In this document: piece after piece, positions 27,621 to 37,429 of the stretch
Layout of the letters: each line of letters begins with the position of its first letter
Position numbering within the stretch: the first letter of the stretch is position 1
Assembly: GCF_001885215.1 (NCBI RefSeq)
Contig: NZ_CP018091.1
Span: forward strand, 248,001-312,000
Origin: Synechococcus sp. SynAce01
GTDB taxonomy: Bacteria; Cyanobacteriota; Cyanobacteriia; PCC-6307; Cyanobiaceae
Direction: 5' to 3'
Length of the DNA: 64,000 bases
Translations under genes and position numbers: made by a program
Notes under the pieces: generated by a model
What the model saw: only the letters and a program-made list of their open reading frames with translations
What the model was told of the DNA's origin: nothing
The model's database searches: none

Positions 27621-28583
27621 CTAGCCAGCGAGTTGCAACCTTTCGGCAGATTCTGGGCATGCATGCACTTCAACTGTGACATGGACAAGGCCCATGTTCT
27701 TGGGGATACATGCTTTGTATTGAGCTGGCGTCAGTGGTTCATGTGCAACGACGGAGATGATGGCGGAATAGATCTTTGGCCCAATCGCCCACACATGCAG
27801 ATCCGTGAGCACTGTGTCATCGTCGGCCTCGATGCTTTGCCTGATTGTGCGCCTGAGATTGTGCGGACCTTCCTGGTCCAGCAATACCCTGCTCGTAGAC
27901 CGTAATAAGACGACCGACCACTGCGCGACAAGCACAGCTCCAACGATTCCCATTGCCGAATCCATCCAGATGAACCCGAAATACTTTGCAGTGAGCAAGG
28001 CGACTATTGCCAGGATAGAGGTAAGCGCATCAGCAAGGACATGTAGGTATGCTGCTTTGAGGTTGTGGTCATGATGATGGCCGTGGTGATGGCTGTGATC
28101 ATGCTCAACATGGCTATGGTCGTGGTCTCTGACGCCGAGGATAAGCACACAGACGCCATTAACCAGCAAGCCCAGCACAGCAATGAAAATTGCCTGATCA
28201 AAAATAATTTCAATCGGATTAAGTAGTCTGCCAACACTTTCCACTGCCATAAAGAGTGCAAAGACAGCTAGCAGTAGTGCTCCGGTGAAGCCCCCAAGTG
28301 CGTTGACCTTGCCGGTTCCAAAGCTGAATCGAGGATTGCCGGCGTTGCGCCTGGCATAGACATAAGCGAAGGCTGAAACGCTGAGCGCAACGGCGTGTGA
28401 TGCCATATGTAGGCCATCGGCCAGCAATGCCATCGAGCCGAACATCGTGCCGGCGACGAGCTCAACCACCATCATCACGACCGTGATCCCAATGACAATC
28501 AGCGTGCGCGATTCTCCAGGTCGTCTTAGCTCTTGGCCAAACGTATGCCCGTGCTGCCAAGTGTGAATGTTTTCGTTATGCAT
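27621..28583 (-). CDS. dmeF: DmeF-type Co2+/Ni2+ cation diffusion facilitator
   Basis: About 320 residues from ATG 28583. The N-terminus MHNENIHTWQHGHTFG is the DmeF signature. TM helices carry the CDF metal sites (SMALLADGLHMASHAVALS and YLHVLADALTSILAIVAL, the HxxxD pairs), and a loop between them is His-rich (HDHSHVEHDHSHHHGHHHDH). The C-terminal cytoplasmic domain (LTDLHVWAIGPKIYSAIISV) is complete. It exports Co/Ni from cytoplasm to periplasm by proton antiport. It starts 17 bases after the tolC gene ends, so is co-transcribed with the RND operon. Confidence 0.92.
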   Translation of the reverse strand: MHNENIHTWQHGHTFGQELRRPGESRTLIVIGITVVMMVVELVAGTMFGSMALLADGLHMASHAVALSVSAFAYVYARRNAGNPRFSFGTGKVNALGGFTGALLLAVFALFMAVESVGRLLNPIEIIFDQAIFIAVLGLLVNGVCVLILGVRDHDHSHVEHDHSHHHGHHHDHNLKAAYLHVLADALTSILAIVALLTAKYFGFIWMDSAMGIVGAVLVAQWSVVLLRSTSRVLLDQEGPHNLRRTIRQSIEADDDTVLTDLHVWAIGPKIYSAIISVVAHEPLTPAQYKACIPKNMGLVHVTVEVHACPESAERLQLAG

Positions 28584-28599
28584 GCTGTGTTTGTTGCCC

Positions 28600-30114
28600 C
28601 TAAGGTGAACTGTATGGCTCTGGCCGGATAGATGCTGAGCCCTTGCGGGTTTCAACCAGCGGCAAGGTGCTCGCAGGCCATTGGGCCGAATAGCGGTAGA
28701 GGCTGGCGACTGCAGTGTTGTGGCTGTGTATCGCATCGATTCGATCCACGGCGGCCCGCTCTGCACTGCGCAGATTGTCAAGCACGGTGGTCATGTCTGT
28801 CACCCCAAGCTCGTACCGGGATTCGACGGCGATAAGAGCGGCCCGTGAGCTTCTGATTCTGGCTTCCGCACTTTCGATCGCCAGCTGCGAAATTGCATAG
28901 CGTGCGAGGGTGGCGACCGCCTGCTTGCGGATCTGCAGCCGCTGCTGAGCTGCCTCCGCTTGCCATTGGGACGATTCCGATCGGCGACTGTTGGCAGCAG
29001 CACGCTGGAGCCCACCATCAAAGAGGGTCCAGCTGAATCCGAGTCCAACGGCACCGTCCAGGGTGGCAGTTTCCGAATTTCCTCTGGAAAGCCGGTTGAT
29101 GCCGGCAGCTGCCGAGAGGGAGAGTTTGGGCAGATATTGATTTTGTAAGGCGCTCGCCTCCCAGGAGGCCCCACTGGCCTGGGCCAGGCTTGCCTGGATT
29201 TCCTCGCGCAGGGCCAAGGCCTGCTGAAGTGTCTGTTCGCGGTCCAGCGGCCAAGCCTCGCTGGGCTGCAGCGGTTCGGACGGCAGCACGAACTTCACAT
29301 CAGGCAGCGCCATGGCTCCAGCCAGTTCGGCAGAGTCAGTGAAGAGTTCTTCATAGGCTCGTAAAAGCTGCTGGAGTTGCTCGAGTTGGGCAGTGCGGAT
29401 CTGTTCAACATCAGCAATGCTGCGCAAGCCGGCATTGAAGAGCGCCTCGCTGCGCATAACCTGCTCGGTGGTGAAGATATAGATCTCTTGATGTGTCTGA
29501 ATCTTTTCGAGCATCGCCTGGAGATCGACGTAGCGCGTCTGGAGCCTCAGCAGCAGGTCTCTGGCACGGATGTCGAACAGGAATTTTTTAGCTTCGAGCT
29601 CGGCGCCCGCGGAGCGGATTGTGGGCCCGCGAGCGGGGTCAAAGAAGGTCCACTCGACCCCTGCCAACTGGACGATCTCATTGGGCCCGGTGGCACCGGC
29701 CGCCTGGGGGCCGATGGGAATCAGAGGCTGGGAATACTCCGTGGACGCATTCAGGCCGACCAAGGGACTGGCGGAAAGCTGGATCGTGGGAGACCACTGC
29801 CTTCGAGCTGCCACGAGCCGCCATTCCGTTCCCTGGATCTCGGCATAGGCCATGGCCAGCTCGGGTTGGTTCTCCAGCCCGGAACGCAGGGCGGTTTCCA
29901 GGTCCACACGTTTCGCCTCACTGCTGAGTTGCCCCTCAAGCACTCCAAGTCGCTCCTTCAACCTGCCGGCAATCGGGCTGGGCTCGACGGTGAGAGGCTT
30001 AAACCAAAGGGGCGATGGAGGCGTCCGTGCAACGGCCAGCTCAGGGCCGGCGAACATGCCAGCAATGGCTACCGGCAGCCAGAGCATCAAAAAACGTGGT
30101 TGTCGTGTTGGCAT
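28600..30114 (-). CDS. TolC-family outer-membrane efflux protein
   Basis: A 504-residue protein with an N-terminal signal peptide (MLWLPVAIAGMFAGPELAVA) and two outer-membrane-efflux repeats, each with long helices (for example IRTAQLEQLQQLLRAYEELF and ISQLAIESAEARIRSSRAAL). LSLSAAAGINRLSRG marks one beta region. It would provide the outer-membrane duct for the RND pump upstream. The spacing to the adaptor gene is 70 bases. Length is normal for the family. Confidence 0.9.
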   Translation of the reverse strand: MPTRQPRFLMLWLPVAIAGMFAGPELAVARTPPSPLWFKPLTVEPSPIAGRLKERLGVLEGQLSSEAKRVDLETALRSGLENQPELAMAYAEIQGTEWRLVAARRQWSPTIQLSASPLVGLNASTEYSQPLIPIGPQAAGATGPNEIVQLAGVEWTFFDPARGPTIRSAGAELEAKKFLFDIRARDLLLRLQTRYVDLQAMLEKIQTHQEIYIFTTEQVMRSEALFNAGLRSIADVEQIRTAQLEQLQQLLRAYEELFTDSAELAGAMALPDVKFVLPSEPLQPSEAWPLDREQTLQQALALREEIQASLAQASGASWEASALQNQYLPKLSLSAAAGINRLSRGNSETATLDGAVGLGFSWTLFDGGLQRAAANSRRSESSQWQAEAAQQRLQIRKQAVATLARYAISQLAIESAEARIRSSRAALIAVESRYELGVTDMTTVLDNLRSAERAAVDRIDAIHSHNTAVASLYRYSAQWPASTLPLVETRKGSASIRPEPYSSP

Positions 30115-30184
30115 GGAACTGGATCGATGGTTTACACCTATCCCTGCTCTGCGCTGGGTAGGTATGGAGCGACTGTCCTGAGGC

Positions 30185-31423
30185 CTAGGGGCGACTGCGT
30201 TCCAGCTCGGTCTTCAGCACATAGGTGTTTGAGCCGGCAAGAGTTTCGCCTCCCTTGAGGCCCGAGAGGATCTCCGTGCGGCCTCCTGTCTGCTTCCCAA
30301 TCGCCACAGATAGAGGCCTGGCCACACCCTTTTCGTAGAGAAAGACCACTGGGCTGCCGTTCAGGGTCTGAACAGCTCCTGAAGGCACCGTGAGGCGAAT
30401 GTCGGCGGCATTGACCACAGGAAAAGCCGTCACCGCCGTTCCCGCCGGCGGTGTCGTGGCGTTGATCGGCTGCGCCCGCAACAGAGTGCCACGATTAGCT
30501 CCGCTGCCGCCGCTGCCCACACTGGTGACCCGGGCCTGGAATTCACGCGATCCTGCTGTCACACGCAGCAGTTCCCCGACTTTGATGCTTTCACCAAGAA
30601 TCGGTGTCACAACAAAGTGGAGTTCCGTTGCGCCAGGATTACTGATTTCGGCTACCACTTCGCCGGCCTGCACGAAACTACCAGGCAACATCTTCACGGC
30701 CGTCACTTGGCCGCTGATCGGGCTCTTGAAAAGAACATTTCCCGATGCATCTGGTGAGTCCGCAGTGCTGGCCTTGGCGGCGGCGGCTCGAACCTCGGCA
30801 TTGGCGCGCACGATCTCGATACGTTTGTTCTCTAACTCCTGCCAGGGGAGATAGCCTTTCTTCGCCAGTGGCAGCATGCGGCGATACTGGCCGTCAACCA
30901 GCTTGGCCTGGGCCCGCGATACTTCCAGTTCGGCGTAGATCATCGCCGCTTCAGGGCTGACGACCGCTGCAATCGGCTGCCCGGCACGAACAGCATCACC
31001 GGGCGCGACAAGCAGCTTGCGGATTCGACCAGCTACCGGCACGCCCACCGCGGAACTGCCACCTACTGCAGCTTCAACGAAACCTGAGATCGGACGTTCG
31101 GCGCCACTGCTTCGCTCCGGCTCGATCAGCTCGATGCCGAAGCTGCGCAACTGGGCCTCGCTCATCTTCACGCCCTCCATCGGCTTGCCCTCCCTGACCT
31201 GGCTGGTATCGGTTTGGCTCGGGTCTGAGGGGGTAGTGATCTGTGGGCTAGTGCCAGAACAGCGGCCAAGGCCGAAAGCCACCGCCAGGGCAAGGCCAGC
31301 CCCCACGGGCAGCAGCCATGGCCGACTGGATTGAACCGTTGCAGAATCGAGGAACTGGAGAACTCCGTTCCGCTTGCCTTGCTGGTCTTCTTCCCCGGAG
31401 GGAGAATTCGGGGTGTTCGTCAT
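30185..31423 (-). CDS. RND efflux periplasmic adaptor (CusB/CzcB-like)
   Basis: A 412-residue membrane fusion protein. One N-terminal transmembrane anchor (PWLLPVGAGLALAVAFGLG) is followed by the lipoyl/barrel-sandwich hybrid domain halves GRIRKLLVAPGDAVRAGQPI and FKSPISGQVTAVKMLPGSFV. They bracket an alpha-hairpin with KLVDGQYRRMLPLAKKGYL. A beta-barrel region ends in a membrane-proximal domain. It couples inner-membrane pump and TolC. It overlaps the pump gene by four bases (31420-31423). Confidence 0.92.
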   Translation of the reverse strand: MTNTPNSPSGEEDQQGKRNGVLQFLDSATVQSSRPWLLPVGAGLALAVAFGLGRCSGTSPQITTPSDPSQTDTSQVREGKPMEGVKMSEAQLRSFGIELIEPERSSGAERPISGFVEAAVGGSSAVGVPVAGRIRKLLVAPGDAVRAGQPIAAVVSPEAAMIYAELEVSRAQAKLVDGQYRRMLPLAKKGYLPWQELENKRIEIVRANAEVRAAAAKASTADSPDASGNVLFKSPISGQVTAVKMLPGSFVQAGEVVAEISNPGATELHFVVTPILGESIKVGELLRVTAGSREFQARVTSVGSGGSGANRGTLLRAQPINATTPPAGTAVTAFPVVNAADIRLTVPSGAVQTLNGSPVVFLYEKGVARPLSVAIGKQTGGRTEILSGLKGGETLAGSNTYVLKTELERSRP

Positions 31424-34400
31424 TGCTTAGCGACAAGAATCGGCGGTGATACGGTTTCTAAAGAATGTTCTTGAGCGTCATCACGCCGGTGCACTCCGGT
31501 GGCCGGCAGCAACCAGCTACCGAAGCGGGCATAAAGAGCCGGGAGCACTAGCAGAGTGAGGCCGGTAGAGGTGATCAACCCCCCGAGCACCACAATCGCC
31601 AGGGGTTGGAGGATCTCGTTGCCTGCCCCGAAGGCCAGGGCCAGCGGCAACATGCCCAGAGCCGAGCTCAGGGCAGTCATCAGAATTGCATTGAGACGCT
31701 CAAGACTGCCCGCGCGGATCACCTCTCTGAGCTCTATTCCTTGCGCATGACGGCGGTTGTAGTTGTCGACCAGAAGCAGGCCATTGCGAACCGCTACCCC
31801 GAACAGGGTGATGAAGCCGATCAGCGAGGCCACCGAAAGCACACCGCCACTCAGCAGGATGGCGGCAAGGCCACCGACGAGGGCCAGCGGCAGGTTGATG
31901 AGGATGGCGATCGTTGCCGGGAGTGATTGAACCGACATGAACATCAGCACACCGATCACCACAACTGCCAGCAGGCTGTAGAGCACCAAGTTGGCGGTGG
32001 CCCGCTCCTCGGATTCGAACTGTCCGCCATAACGGATCAGGTAGCCGCTGGGCAGAGTGATGGTGGAATCGATCACCTTCTGAATGTCTTTGACGACTGG
32101 GCCAAGCGGCCGTCCACTGACGTTGGACGACACCACGATCAACCTGGAGACATCCTCCCGGTTCACGATGTTGGCCCCCAGGCCGTTGTCGACCCGGGCA
32201 ATGCTGCCGATCGGAACTGTGACTCCGGAAGGAGTAGCGATTGGAAGGGAACGGATGGCGTCGAGGTTGTCGCGTGCTCCTGCTTTCACCGTCACGAGCA
32301 CATCAGTGGGCAGGGAATCTTCCATCACCTGCCCTACCACCTTGCCGTTGAGGGCAATCTCCAAGGCCTCAGAGAGCTGTTGAACATTCAGACCCAGCAC
32401 CGCTGCCGCTTGGCGGTCGAAGCGGATCTGCACCTGCTCGATAGGCAGTTGCGGCTCAAGCTGCAGATCCACCACCCCCTCAATCGGCTCAATGGCGTCA
32501 CGCACCTGCTCGCCGATCCTGCGCAGCTCGCCGAGATCGGGGCCGTAGATCTTGATGGCGATCGCACTGCGCACACCCGAGAGCACTTCATCCATACGGT
32601 GGGAGATAAAGCCACCGATGTTTGGGGCTACCCCAGGCAGCTTCAGGAATGCTTCACGCAGCTGTCTGATGCTCTCCTCACGGTTGTTCATGGCCTGATC
32701 ACTCAGCTCCACATCCACATGAGCCAGATTCACCCCAGCACCGTCGGCATCACCGGGGGCCCGGCCAACCCGCACCTGCACCCACTCGAACAGGGGGCTG
32801 GCCATCAGGGTGTTGGAGAGTGCGAGGCCGGCGCGGTTGGTCATCTCCAGCGACACGCCGGGGTAGAGCACCATCGAATTCACCAGGGACTTCTCGCGGA
32901 ACTCCGGCAGAAAGACCCGCCCAAGGCTGGGCAGGATGGTGAAGGCCACCACGACGGCCACCAGGGCAACGGAGAGCACCCGCTTGGGTGAAACCAATGC
33001 GATCTCCAGCAGCGGCCGGTAGAGCCGCTCCGCCCGGTCCGCAATCCAGGTGTTCTCCGCTGGAAGCTGGGCCCTGGCCAGGAGAATCGCGCAGAGCGCA
33101 GGCGTGAGCGTGATCGCCACCAGGGTGGAGGCCACGATCGAGAACAGATAGGCCAGGCCCATCGGCGCGAAGATCCGTCCTTCCACCCCCGACAGGCTGA
33201 AGATCGGCGCGAAGACCACCACGATGATCACGGTGGAGAGAATCACCGGCTGGCGCACTTGCACCGACGTGTCAAACACCACCTGCAGGGGATTGCTGGG
33301 CCGACCGGCGGCCTGGTTGCGGCGCAAGCCGCTGTAGCAGTTCTCCATGTCGACAATGGCGTCGTCGACCACCGAGCCGATCGCCACCACCAACCCACCG
33401 AGGGTCATGGTGTTGATCTCCAGCCCGAAGGCACGCATCAGCATCAAGCCGATCAACAAAGACAGGGGGATGGCACTGAGGGTGATGACGGCGGTACGCC
33501 AGTTCATCAGGAACAGCACCATCACCACCGAGACGATCACGATGCCTTCGATCAGCGAACCACTGACGTTATTGATCGCTGTATCAATGAAGCTGGCCTG
33601 ACGGAAGGTGCGCTTGACCTGAATGTCACTCGGCAGGGTCTGGCTGAGGGCGGCGATTCGCTCCTCCACCTCACGGGTGACCTTGGGAGTGTCGATGTCG
33701 GGCTGTTTGTTGATCATCAGCACTAACGCCGGCTTGCCGTTGAAGCTGCCGTCTCCGCGCTTGAGAGCCGGGGCACGCCGTACCTCGGCCACAGCCGTCA
33801 GTGGCACGCTTCTGCCTGTCTGGTCAACAACCACCGCGCTCGACAGATCCTTGCTATCGGTGGCCTGGCCGAACGGTCGGATCAGCCTTTCCTGGCCTCC
33901 GCCGACGAGGAAACCGCCGGGGGTGATGGCGCTGGCGCCAGCCACACCATCAGCAACGGCCTGCAGCGAAATCTGGCGACGCTGCAGCTCCTCTGGATCA
34001 ATCAGCACTTGTTGCTGGGGCTCATCGCCGCCGTAAAAGCTGACCTGGGCCACCCCTGGAATGGACAGAATCTGGTTGCGAAAGGTCCTGACTACCAGGC
34101 GATGGAGCTCCATCGGCGTGGTGGAGCCGTCCTCGCTGACGGTGAAGGCGTACTGCAGGATCGTGCCGAGAGGGGAAAGCAGCGGAGAGATTTCCGGCTT
34201 GCCGGCGTTGGCTGGAAGTACCGAGGAGATCTGCCCAAGGCGCTCCGCCACCGATTGACGAGCCCGGTTGATATCGGCGTTCTGATCAAAGACCACCTGC
34301 ACCATTGAGAGTCCGACCTTGGAAGACGAGCGCACCGTTTTCACACCCGGCAGACCATTGACGGCCGATTCGATCGGCACGGTGATGCGTGACTCCACTT

Positions 34401-34590
34401 CCTCGGGCGCGAGACCATCGGCTGTGGTCTGCACATCCACCTGTGGTGGGGCGAACTGGGGAAAGACATCGAGGGGCATCCGGCTCAGGATGGAAAGGCC
34501 CCAGAGGGTGATCAAGATGGCGGCAACAACAACCAACCATCTCCTGGTGATCGAGGTCCGCAGCGTCTGGTTGAGCAGGCGGTTGAGCAT
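31420..34590 (-). CDS. RND heavy-metal efflux pump (CusA/CzcA-like)
   Basis: A 1056-residue inner-membrane pump with the usual architecture: TM1, large periplasmic loop, TM2-7, second loop, TM8-12. The fourth helix carries AIGSVVDDAIVDMENC, where heavy-metal RND pumps have acidic residues for proton relay. LNQTLRTSITRRWLV starts the protein and a late helix reads LIGFITLFGVAVRNGLLLVD. The context with DmeF, an RppA/B-type regulator and His-rich proteins suggests Co/Ni, Zn or Cu export. The substrate cannot be fixed from sequence alone. Length is standard. Confidence 0.93.
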   Translation of the reverse strand: MLNRLLNQTLRTSITRRWLVVVAAILITLWGLSILSRMPLDVFPQFAPPQVDVQTTADGLAPEEVESRITVPIESAVNGLPGVKTVRSSSKVGLSMVQVVFDQNADINRARQSVAERLGQISSVLPANAGKPEISPLLSPLGTILQYAFTVSEDGSTTPMELHRLVVRTFRNQILSIPGVAQVSFYGGDEPQQQVLIDPEELQRRQISLQAVADGVAGASAITPGGFLVGGGQERLIRPFGQATDSKDLSSAVVVDQTGRSVPLTAVAEVRRAPALKRGDGSFNGKPALVLMINKQPDIDTPKVTREVEERIAALSQTLPSDIQVKRTFRQASFIDTAINNVSGSLIEGIVIVSVVMVLFLMNWRTAVITLSAIPLSLLIGLMLMRAFGLEINTMTLGGLVVAIGSVVDDAIVDMENCYSGLRRNQAAGRPSNPLQVVFDTSVQVRQPVILSTVIIVVVFAPIFSLSGVEGRIFAPMGLAYLFSIVASTLVAITLTPALCAILLARAQLPAENTWIADRAERLYRPLLEIALVSPKRVLSVALVAVVVAFTILPSLGRVFLPEFREKSLVNSMVLYPGVSLEMTNRAGLALSNTLMASPLFEWVQVRVGRAPGDADGAGVNLAHVDVELSDQAMNNREESIRQLREAFLKLPGVAPNIGGFISHRMDEVLSGVRSAIAIKIYGPDLGELRRIGEQVRDAIEPIEGVVDLQLEPQLPIEQVQIRFDRQAAAVLGLNVQQLSEALEIALNGKVVGQVMEDSLPTDVLVTVKAGARDNLDAIRSLPIATPSGVTVPIGSIARVDNGLGANIVNREDVSRLIVVSSNVSGRPLGPVVKDIQKVIDSTITLPSGYLIRYGGQFESEERATANLVLYSLLAVVVIGVLMFMSVQSLPATIAILINLPLALVGGLAAILLSGGVLSVASLIGFITLFGVAVRNGLLLVDNYNRRHAQGIELREVIRAGSLERLNAILMTALSSALGMLPLALAFGAGNEILQPLAIVVLGGLITSTGLTLLVLPALYARFGSWLLPATGVHRRDDAQEHSLETVSPPILVAKQ

Positions 34591-34632
34591 GAAATCGAGT
34601 TGAGGAGCGGGAGAGAACGAGGGGTTCGGGGG

Positions 34633-35199
34633 TCAGTTCTTTTTGCCCAGGCGCGAGGCCACCACCACCCCGCCAACCACCAGCACTGCGGCACCGGCAC
34701 CAATCACCAAGGGGTTGAGACCAGCCGCTTCTGCCGCGGTGGCGGCCACTGGGGTTGCCGCTGCCGTTGTGGCTCCTTCTCCGCTGGCTGCTGCTGCGCT
34801 CTGGCTCTTCTTGGACTCGGCGTAGAGAGAGAGTGCACCCTGGTTCACCACCTTCTCGCCAACTGTCACGCCGTCAGTCACTGCGATCTGATCGCCCTGA
34901 CTGGCACCTGTCTGAATGAAGACCGGGTCATAGCTGGAGCCGTACTTCACGAACACCAGCGGCTTGCCATCCGCATCCACCACGGCGGCGACGGGAATGG
35001 TGACAACACCACCAGCCTCTGTGGCTGCTGCGGTGGTGATTCCCAGCAGCGAATCGATCTCCGTGCTCGCCTTCACCTGGCGCACGTCCCCCGTCTGCTG
35101 AAACTCATCGCCATGCCCCACATGGGCCAGGGCCGGGCTGACGCTGCCGAGGGCCAGCGTTCCAAGGCTGAGGCTGCCGGCCAGAAGTAATGCGTGCAT
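34633..35199 (-). CDS. CzcB-like small envelope protein, first gene of efflux operon
   Basis: About 188 residues from ATG 35199 (in-frame start also at 35226). It has a signal peptide, then HVGHGDEFQQTG near the mature start and a segment like the C-terminal part of adaptor proteins (VVTIPVAAVVDADGKPLVFV, QGDQIAVTDGVTVGEKVVNQ). A single C-terminal transmembrane span follows (PLVIGAGAAVLVVGGVVVAS). Similar proteins in cyanobacteria are labelled cobalt transporter or efflux-associated, but their role is unproven. It probably leads the operon, transcribed divergently from the regulator. Confidence 0.75.
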   Translation of the reverse strand: MHALLLAGSLSLGTLALGSVSPALAHVGHGDEFQQTGDVRQVKASTEIDSLLGITTAAATEAGGVVTIPVAAVVDADGKPLVFVKYGSSYDPVFIQTGASQGDQIAVTDGVTVGEKVVNQGALSLYAESKKSQSAAAASGEGATTAAATPVAATAAEAAGLNPLVIGAGAAVLVVGGVVVASRLGKKN

Positions 35200-35261
35200 G
35201 CTGCTGCTGCCGCAAAGGCAGGACAAGGACTCGCCGAGGATGCCGCAGGTGGGATGAAAAA

Positions 35262-35300
35262 CAGGTGAAACCGCCTGTTCTCACTAGGATCAGCGTCACC
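35262..35300. promoter_or_regulatory. Divergent regulatory region with AACAGG/CCTGTT and a shared 23-bp element
   Basis: AACAGG-TGAAACCG-CCTGTT (6-bp inverted arms) overlaps a 23-bp block at 35278-35300 beginning TTCTCACTAGGATCAG and ending GCGTCACC. TAGGAT within it could be a -10 box. A block of 22 bp differing by one gap and one substitution lies at 37430-37451. Candidate binding site for the response regulator encoded next door. Confidence 0.55.
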
Positions 35301-35322
35301 CGCCGCCCCATGACCCAGGCCC

Positions 35323-36021
35323 ATGCCCCTGCGCATCCTGTTGGTCGAGGACGAGGCCGAGCTGGCCGCTGCAATCCAGGCCGTGCTCAGTGCCGAGCGG
35401 CATGTGGTTGATCACGTTGCTGAGGGCCTGGGGGCATGGAGTTTGCTCCGCAGCGATCTAGCCACGTACAACCTGGCGATCGTTGATTGGATGCTGCCGG
35501 GTCTGACGGGAGTTGACCTCTGCCGGCGCCTGCGTGGGGCCGGACTCGATCTGCCGGTGCTGATGCTCACGGCCCTGGCCGACACCAAGCACCGGGTTCA
35601 GGGCCTCGATGCCGGCGCCGACGACTACCTGAGCAAGCCGTTTGCGATGGAGGAACTACTGGCAAGGATCAGGGCGCTGCATCGGCGCCAGCCCAGTTAC
35701 CGCGAGCCTGTGCTCCGCGCTGGTTCTTACGTTCTCGATCCAGCTGAAGGCTGCCTCAGCGTCGAGGAGGCGCTTGGAACCACGACGATCGCTTTGTCTG
35801 CCAAGGAACTCCAGCTGATGGGCTACTTCATGGAGCATCCCCGCGAAATCATCCCGGGATCACGCTTGCGCGCCCAGCTCTGGTCGCTCGATGAGGATCC
35901 GATCAGCAATGTGGTCGCTGCCCAGGTGCGGCTGCTGCGGCGCAAGATCGCCAGTCACGGGCTGCCCTCTCCGATCGACACCGTGCCCTCGAAGGGCTAT
36001 CGCTTCGATCCGGAGCCCTAG
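35323..36021 (+). CDS. OmpR-family response regulator (NrsR/RppA-like)
   Basis: A 232-residue protein with an intact receiver domain: acidic pocket in LLVEDEAEL, phosphoacceptor Asp55 in LAIVDWMLPG, the Thr in MLTALAD and the Lys in DDYLSKPFAM. The C-terminal winged-helix domain contains KELQLMGYFMEHPREI and TVPSKGYRF. The gene lies divergently from the metal-efflux operon and 15 bases before its kinase. In Synechocystis the equivalent pair controls nickel resistance, so a Ni/Co-responsive role is likely. Confidence 0.9.
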   Translation: MPLRILLVEDEAELAAAIQAVLSAERHVVDHVAEGLGAWSLLRSDLATYNLAIVDWMLPGLTGVDLCRRLRGAGLDLPVLMLTALADTKHRVQGLDAGADDYLSKPFAMEELLARIRALHRRQPSYREPVLRAGSYVLDPAEGCLSVEEALGTTTIALSAKELQLMGYFMEHPREIIPGSRLRAQLWSLDEDPISNVVAAQVRLLRRKIASHGLPSPIDTVPSKGYRFDPEP

Positions 36022-36036
36022 CGAGGGAAGCGCCCC

Positions 36037-37413
36037 ATGCTCAAGCTTGGTCCCATTCCCCGCAGTCGTCTGCGGCTGGCGGCTGCCTACCTGGTGGTGA
36101 TCGGGGTGATCCTCTATGGCGCGGGTTACGGGATGTTTGGACTGTTGATGCGCGCCAACTGGTCGGCCCTCGAGAGCGAGGTGGAAACTCTGGCCGGCAC
36201 CTTGCATGACAGCCTCAAGCCGTTGCTGCCTGCAGAAGCCAGGCCCTCTCCCGAGCTCGCCTCGGTTCTCCCCGGTCTTTGCCTGGTGGGTGATCCCTGT
36301 CTGGCACCCGCTTCGCTGCTGCCGCGCCATGCCGTGAGCATCACTGATTCGGAGCGCTTCTACCTGCGTCTGCTTGATCCCCGTGGCGTTCTGATCGCTC
36401 ACTCCCCTGGATCACCAAAAGCCAGGGGGCCAAGCCCTGGCCCCACCTGGACCGTGGTGGAGGAACAAGCAAAGGAGCGCTTCCTGCAGTATTCGATCCA
36501 TCTGCACCGCTCCGACACGCCAGGGCAGCCAGGCACAGATCAGAAGGAACTGGATTGGGGGTATCTGCAGATCGGGCGCAGCTTGCGCGGGCTCGATGCG
36601 GAGCGGGAACGGCTGTGGTGGTCGGCCCAAACGATCGTGGTGTTGGCGCTGCTGGTGGCAGCCCTGGCCAGCTGGTGGTTGTCCGGCCTGGCGATGCGGC
36701 CGCTGCTGGCGGCCTACCGGCAGCAGGAGCAGTTCACCGCCGATGCGGCCCACGAACTACGCGCACCTCTGACCAACCTGCTGGCCGTGGTGGACGCCCA
36801 CAGGTCGCAGCAGTCAGCTGACCCGATCGCCATTAACCAGAGACTGGATCAGACGCTGGCCGTGGTCACTGGGCAGGGGCAACGGCTGAGCCGCTTGATC
36901 AGCGACCTTCTGCTTCTCGCCCGGCTCGATGGACCTGAGGCAGCTTCGGCGCCGCAGCCGTGTCCATTGGCGCAGATCGCGCGCGACCTGGTGGAGGAGA
37001 CCAGCGAGGCGGCGGCGGCGGCAGGCGTGCAGCTGCACCTGGTGGGTGGTGCAGACGACTTTGACGTGCTGGGAGTGGAGCCTGATCTCTATCGGCTCGT
37101 ATCCAACTTGCTCCTCAACGCAATTCAGTACACGCCTACGGGTGGAGAAGTGGTTCTGAGAGTGAGGCGAGAGGGAAGCCATGGGCTGCTGCAAGTACAG
37201 GACAGCGGTATTGGCATCACCCCGGCGGATCAACGACGCATCTTCGATCGTTTCTTTCGCAGTGATCCAGGTCGCTCCCGTCGTCAGGGCGGCACCGGCC
37301 TTGGACTCTCGATCGTGGCGGCCATTGTGCGCCGCCATCACGGACAGATCTCTGTGGCCTCAAGCGTTGGTTCCGGAAGTGTCTTCTCTGTGAAGCTCCC
37401 CATCGCTGGCTGA
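36037..37413 (+). CDS. Sensor histidine kinase (NrsS/RppB-like)
   Basis: A 458-residue kinase. TM1 (LAAAYLVVIGVILYGAGYG) and TM2 (AQTIVVLALLVAALASWW) flank a periplasmic sensor of about 165 residues with two cysteines (LCLVGDPCL), a possible metal site. HisKA has the phosphorylated His239 in AAHELRAPLTN. HATPase motifs are LLLNAIQYTPTGG (N box), DSGIGI (G1) and GGTGLGLSIVAAI (G2). All catalytic motifs are intact. Co-transcribed with the response regulator upstream. Confidence 0.92.
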   Translation: MLKLGPIPRSRLRLAAAYLVVIGVILYGAGYGMFGLLMRANWSALESEVETLAGTLHDSLKPLLPAEARPSPELASVLPGLCLVGDPCLAPASLLPRHAVSITDSERFYLRLLDPRGVLIAHSPGSPKARGPSPGPTWTVVEEQAKERFLQYSIHLHRSDTPGQPGTDQKELDWGYLQIGRSLRGLDAERERLWWSAQTIVVLALLVAALASWWLSGLAMRPLLAAYRQQEQFTADAAHELRAPLTNLLAVVDAHRSQQSADPIAINQRLDQTLAVVTGQGQRLSRLISDLLLLARLDGPEAASAPQPCPLAQIARDLVEETSEAAAAAGVQLHLVGGADDFDVLGVEPDLYRLVSNLLLNAIQYTPTGGEVVLRVRREGSHGLLQVQDSGIGITPADQRRIFDRFFRSDPGRSRRQGGTGLGLSIVAAIVRRHHGQISVASSVGSGSVFSVKLPIAG

Positions 37414-37429
37414 AGCACAAGAGTGAACC

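Noticed and set aside
31927-32991. Long plus-strand frame opposite the RND pump
   Set aside because: Complement of the pump; His/Gln-rich shadow.
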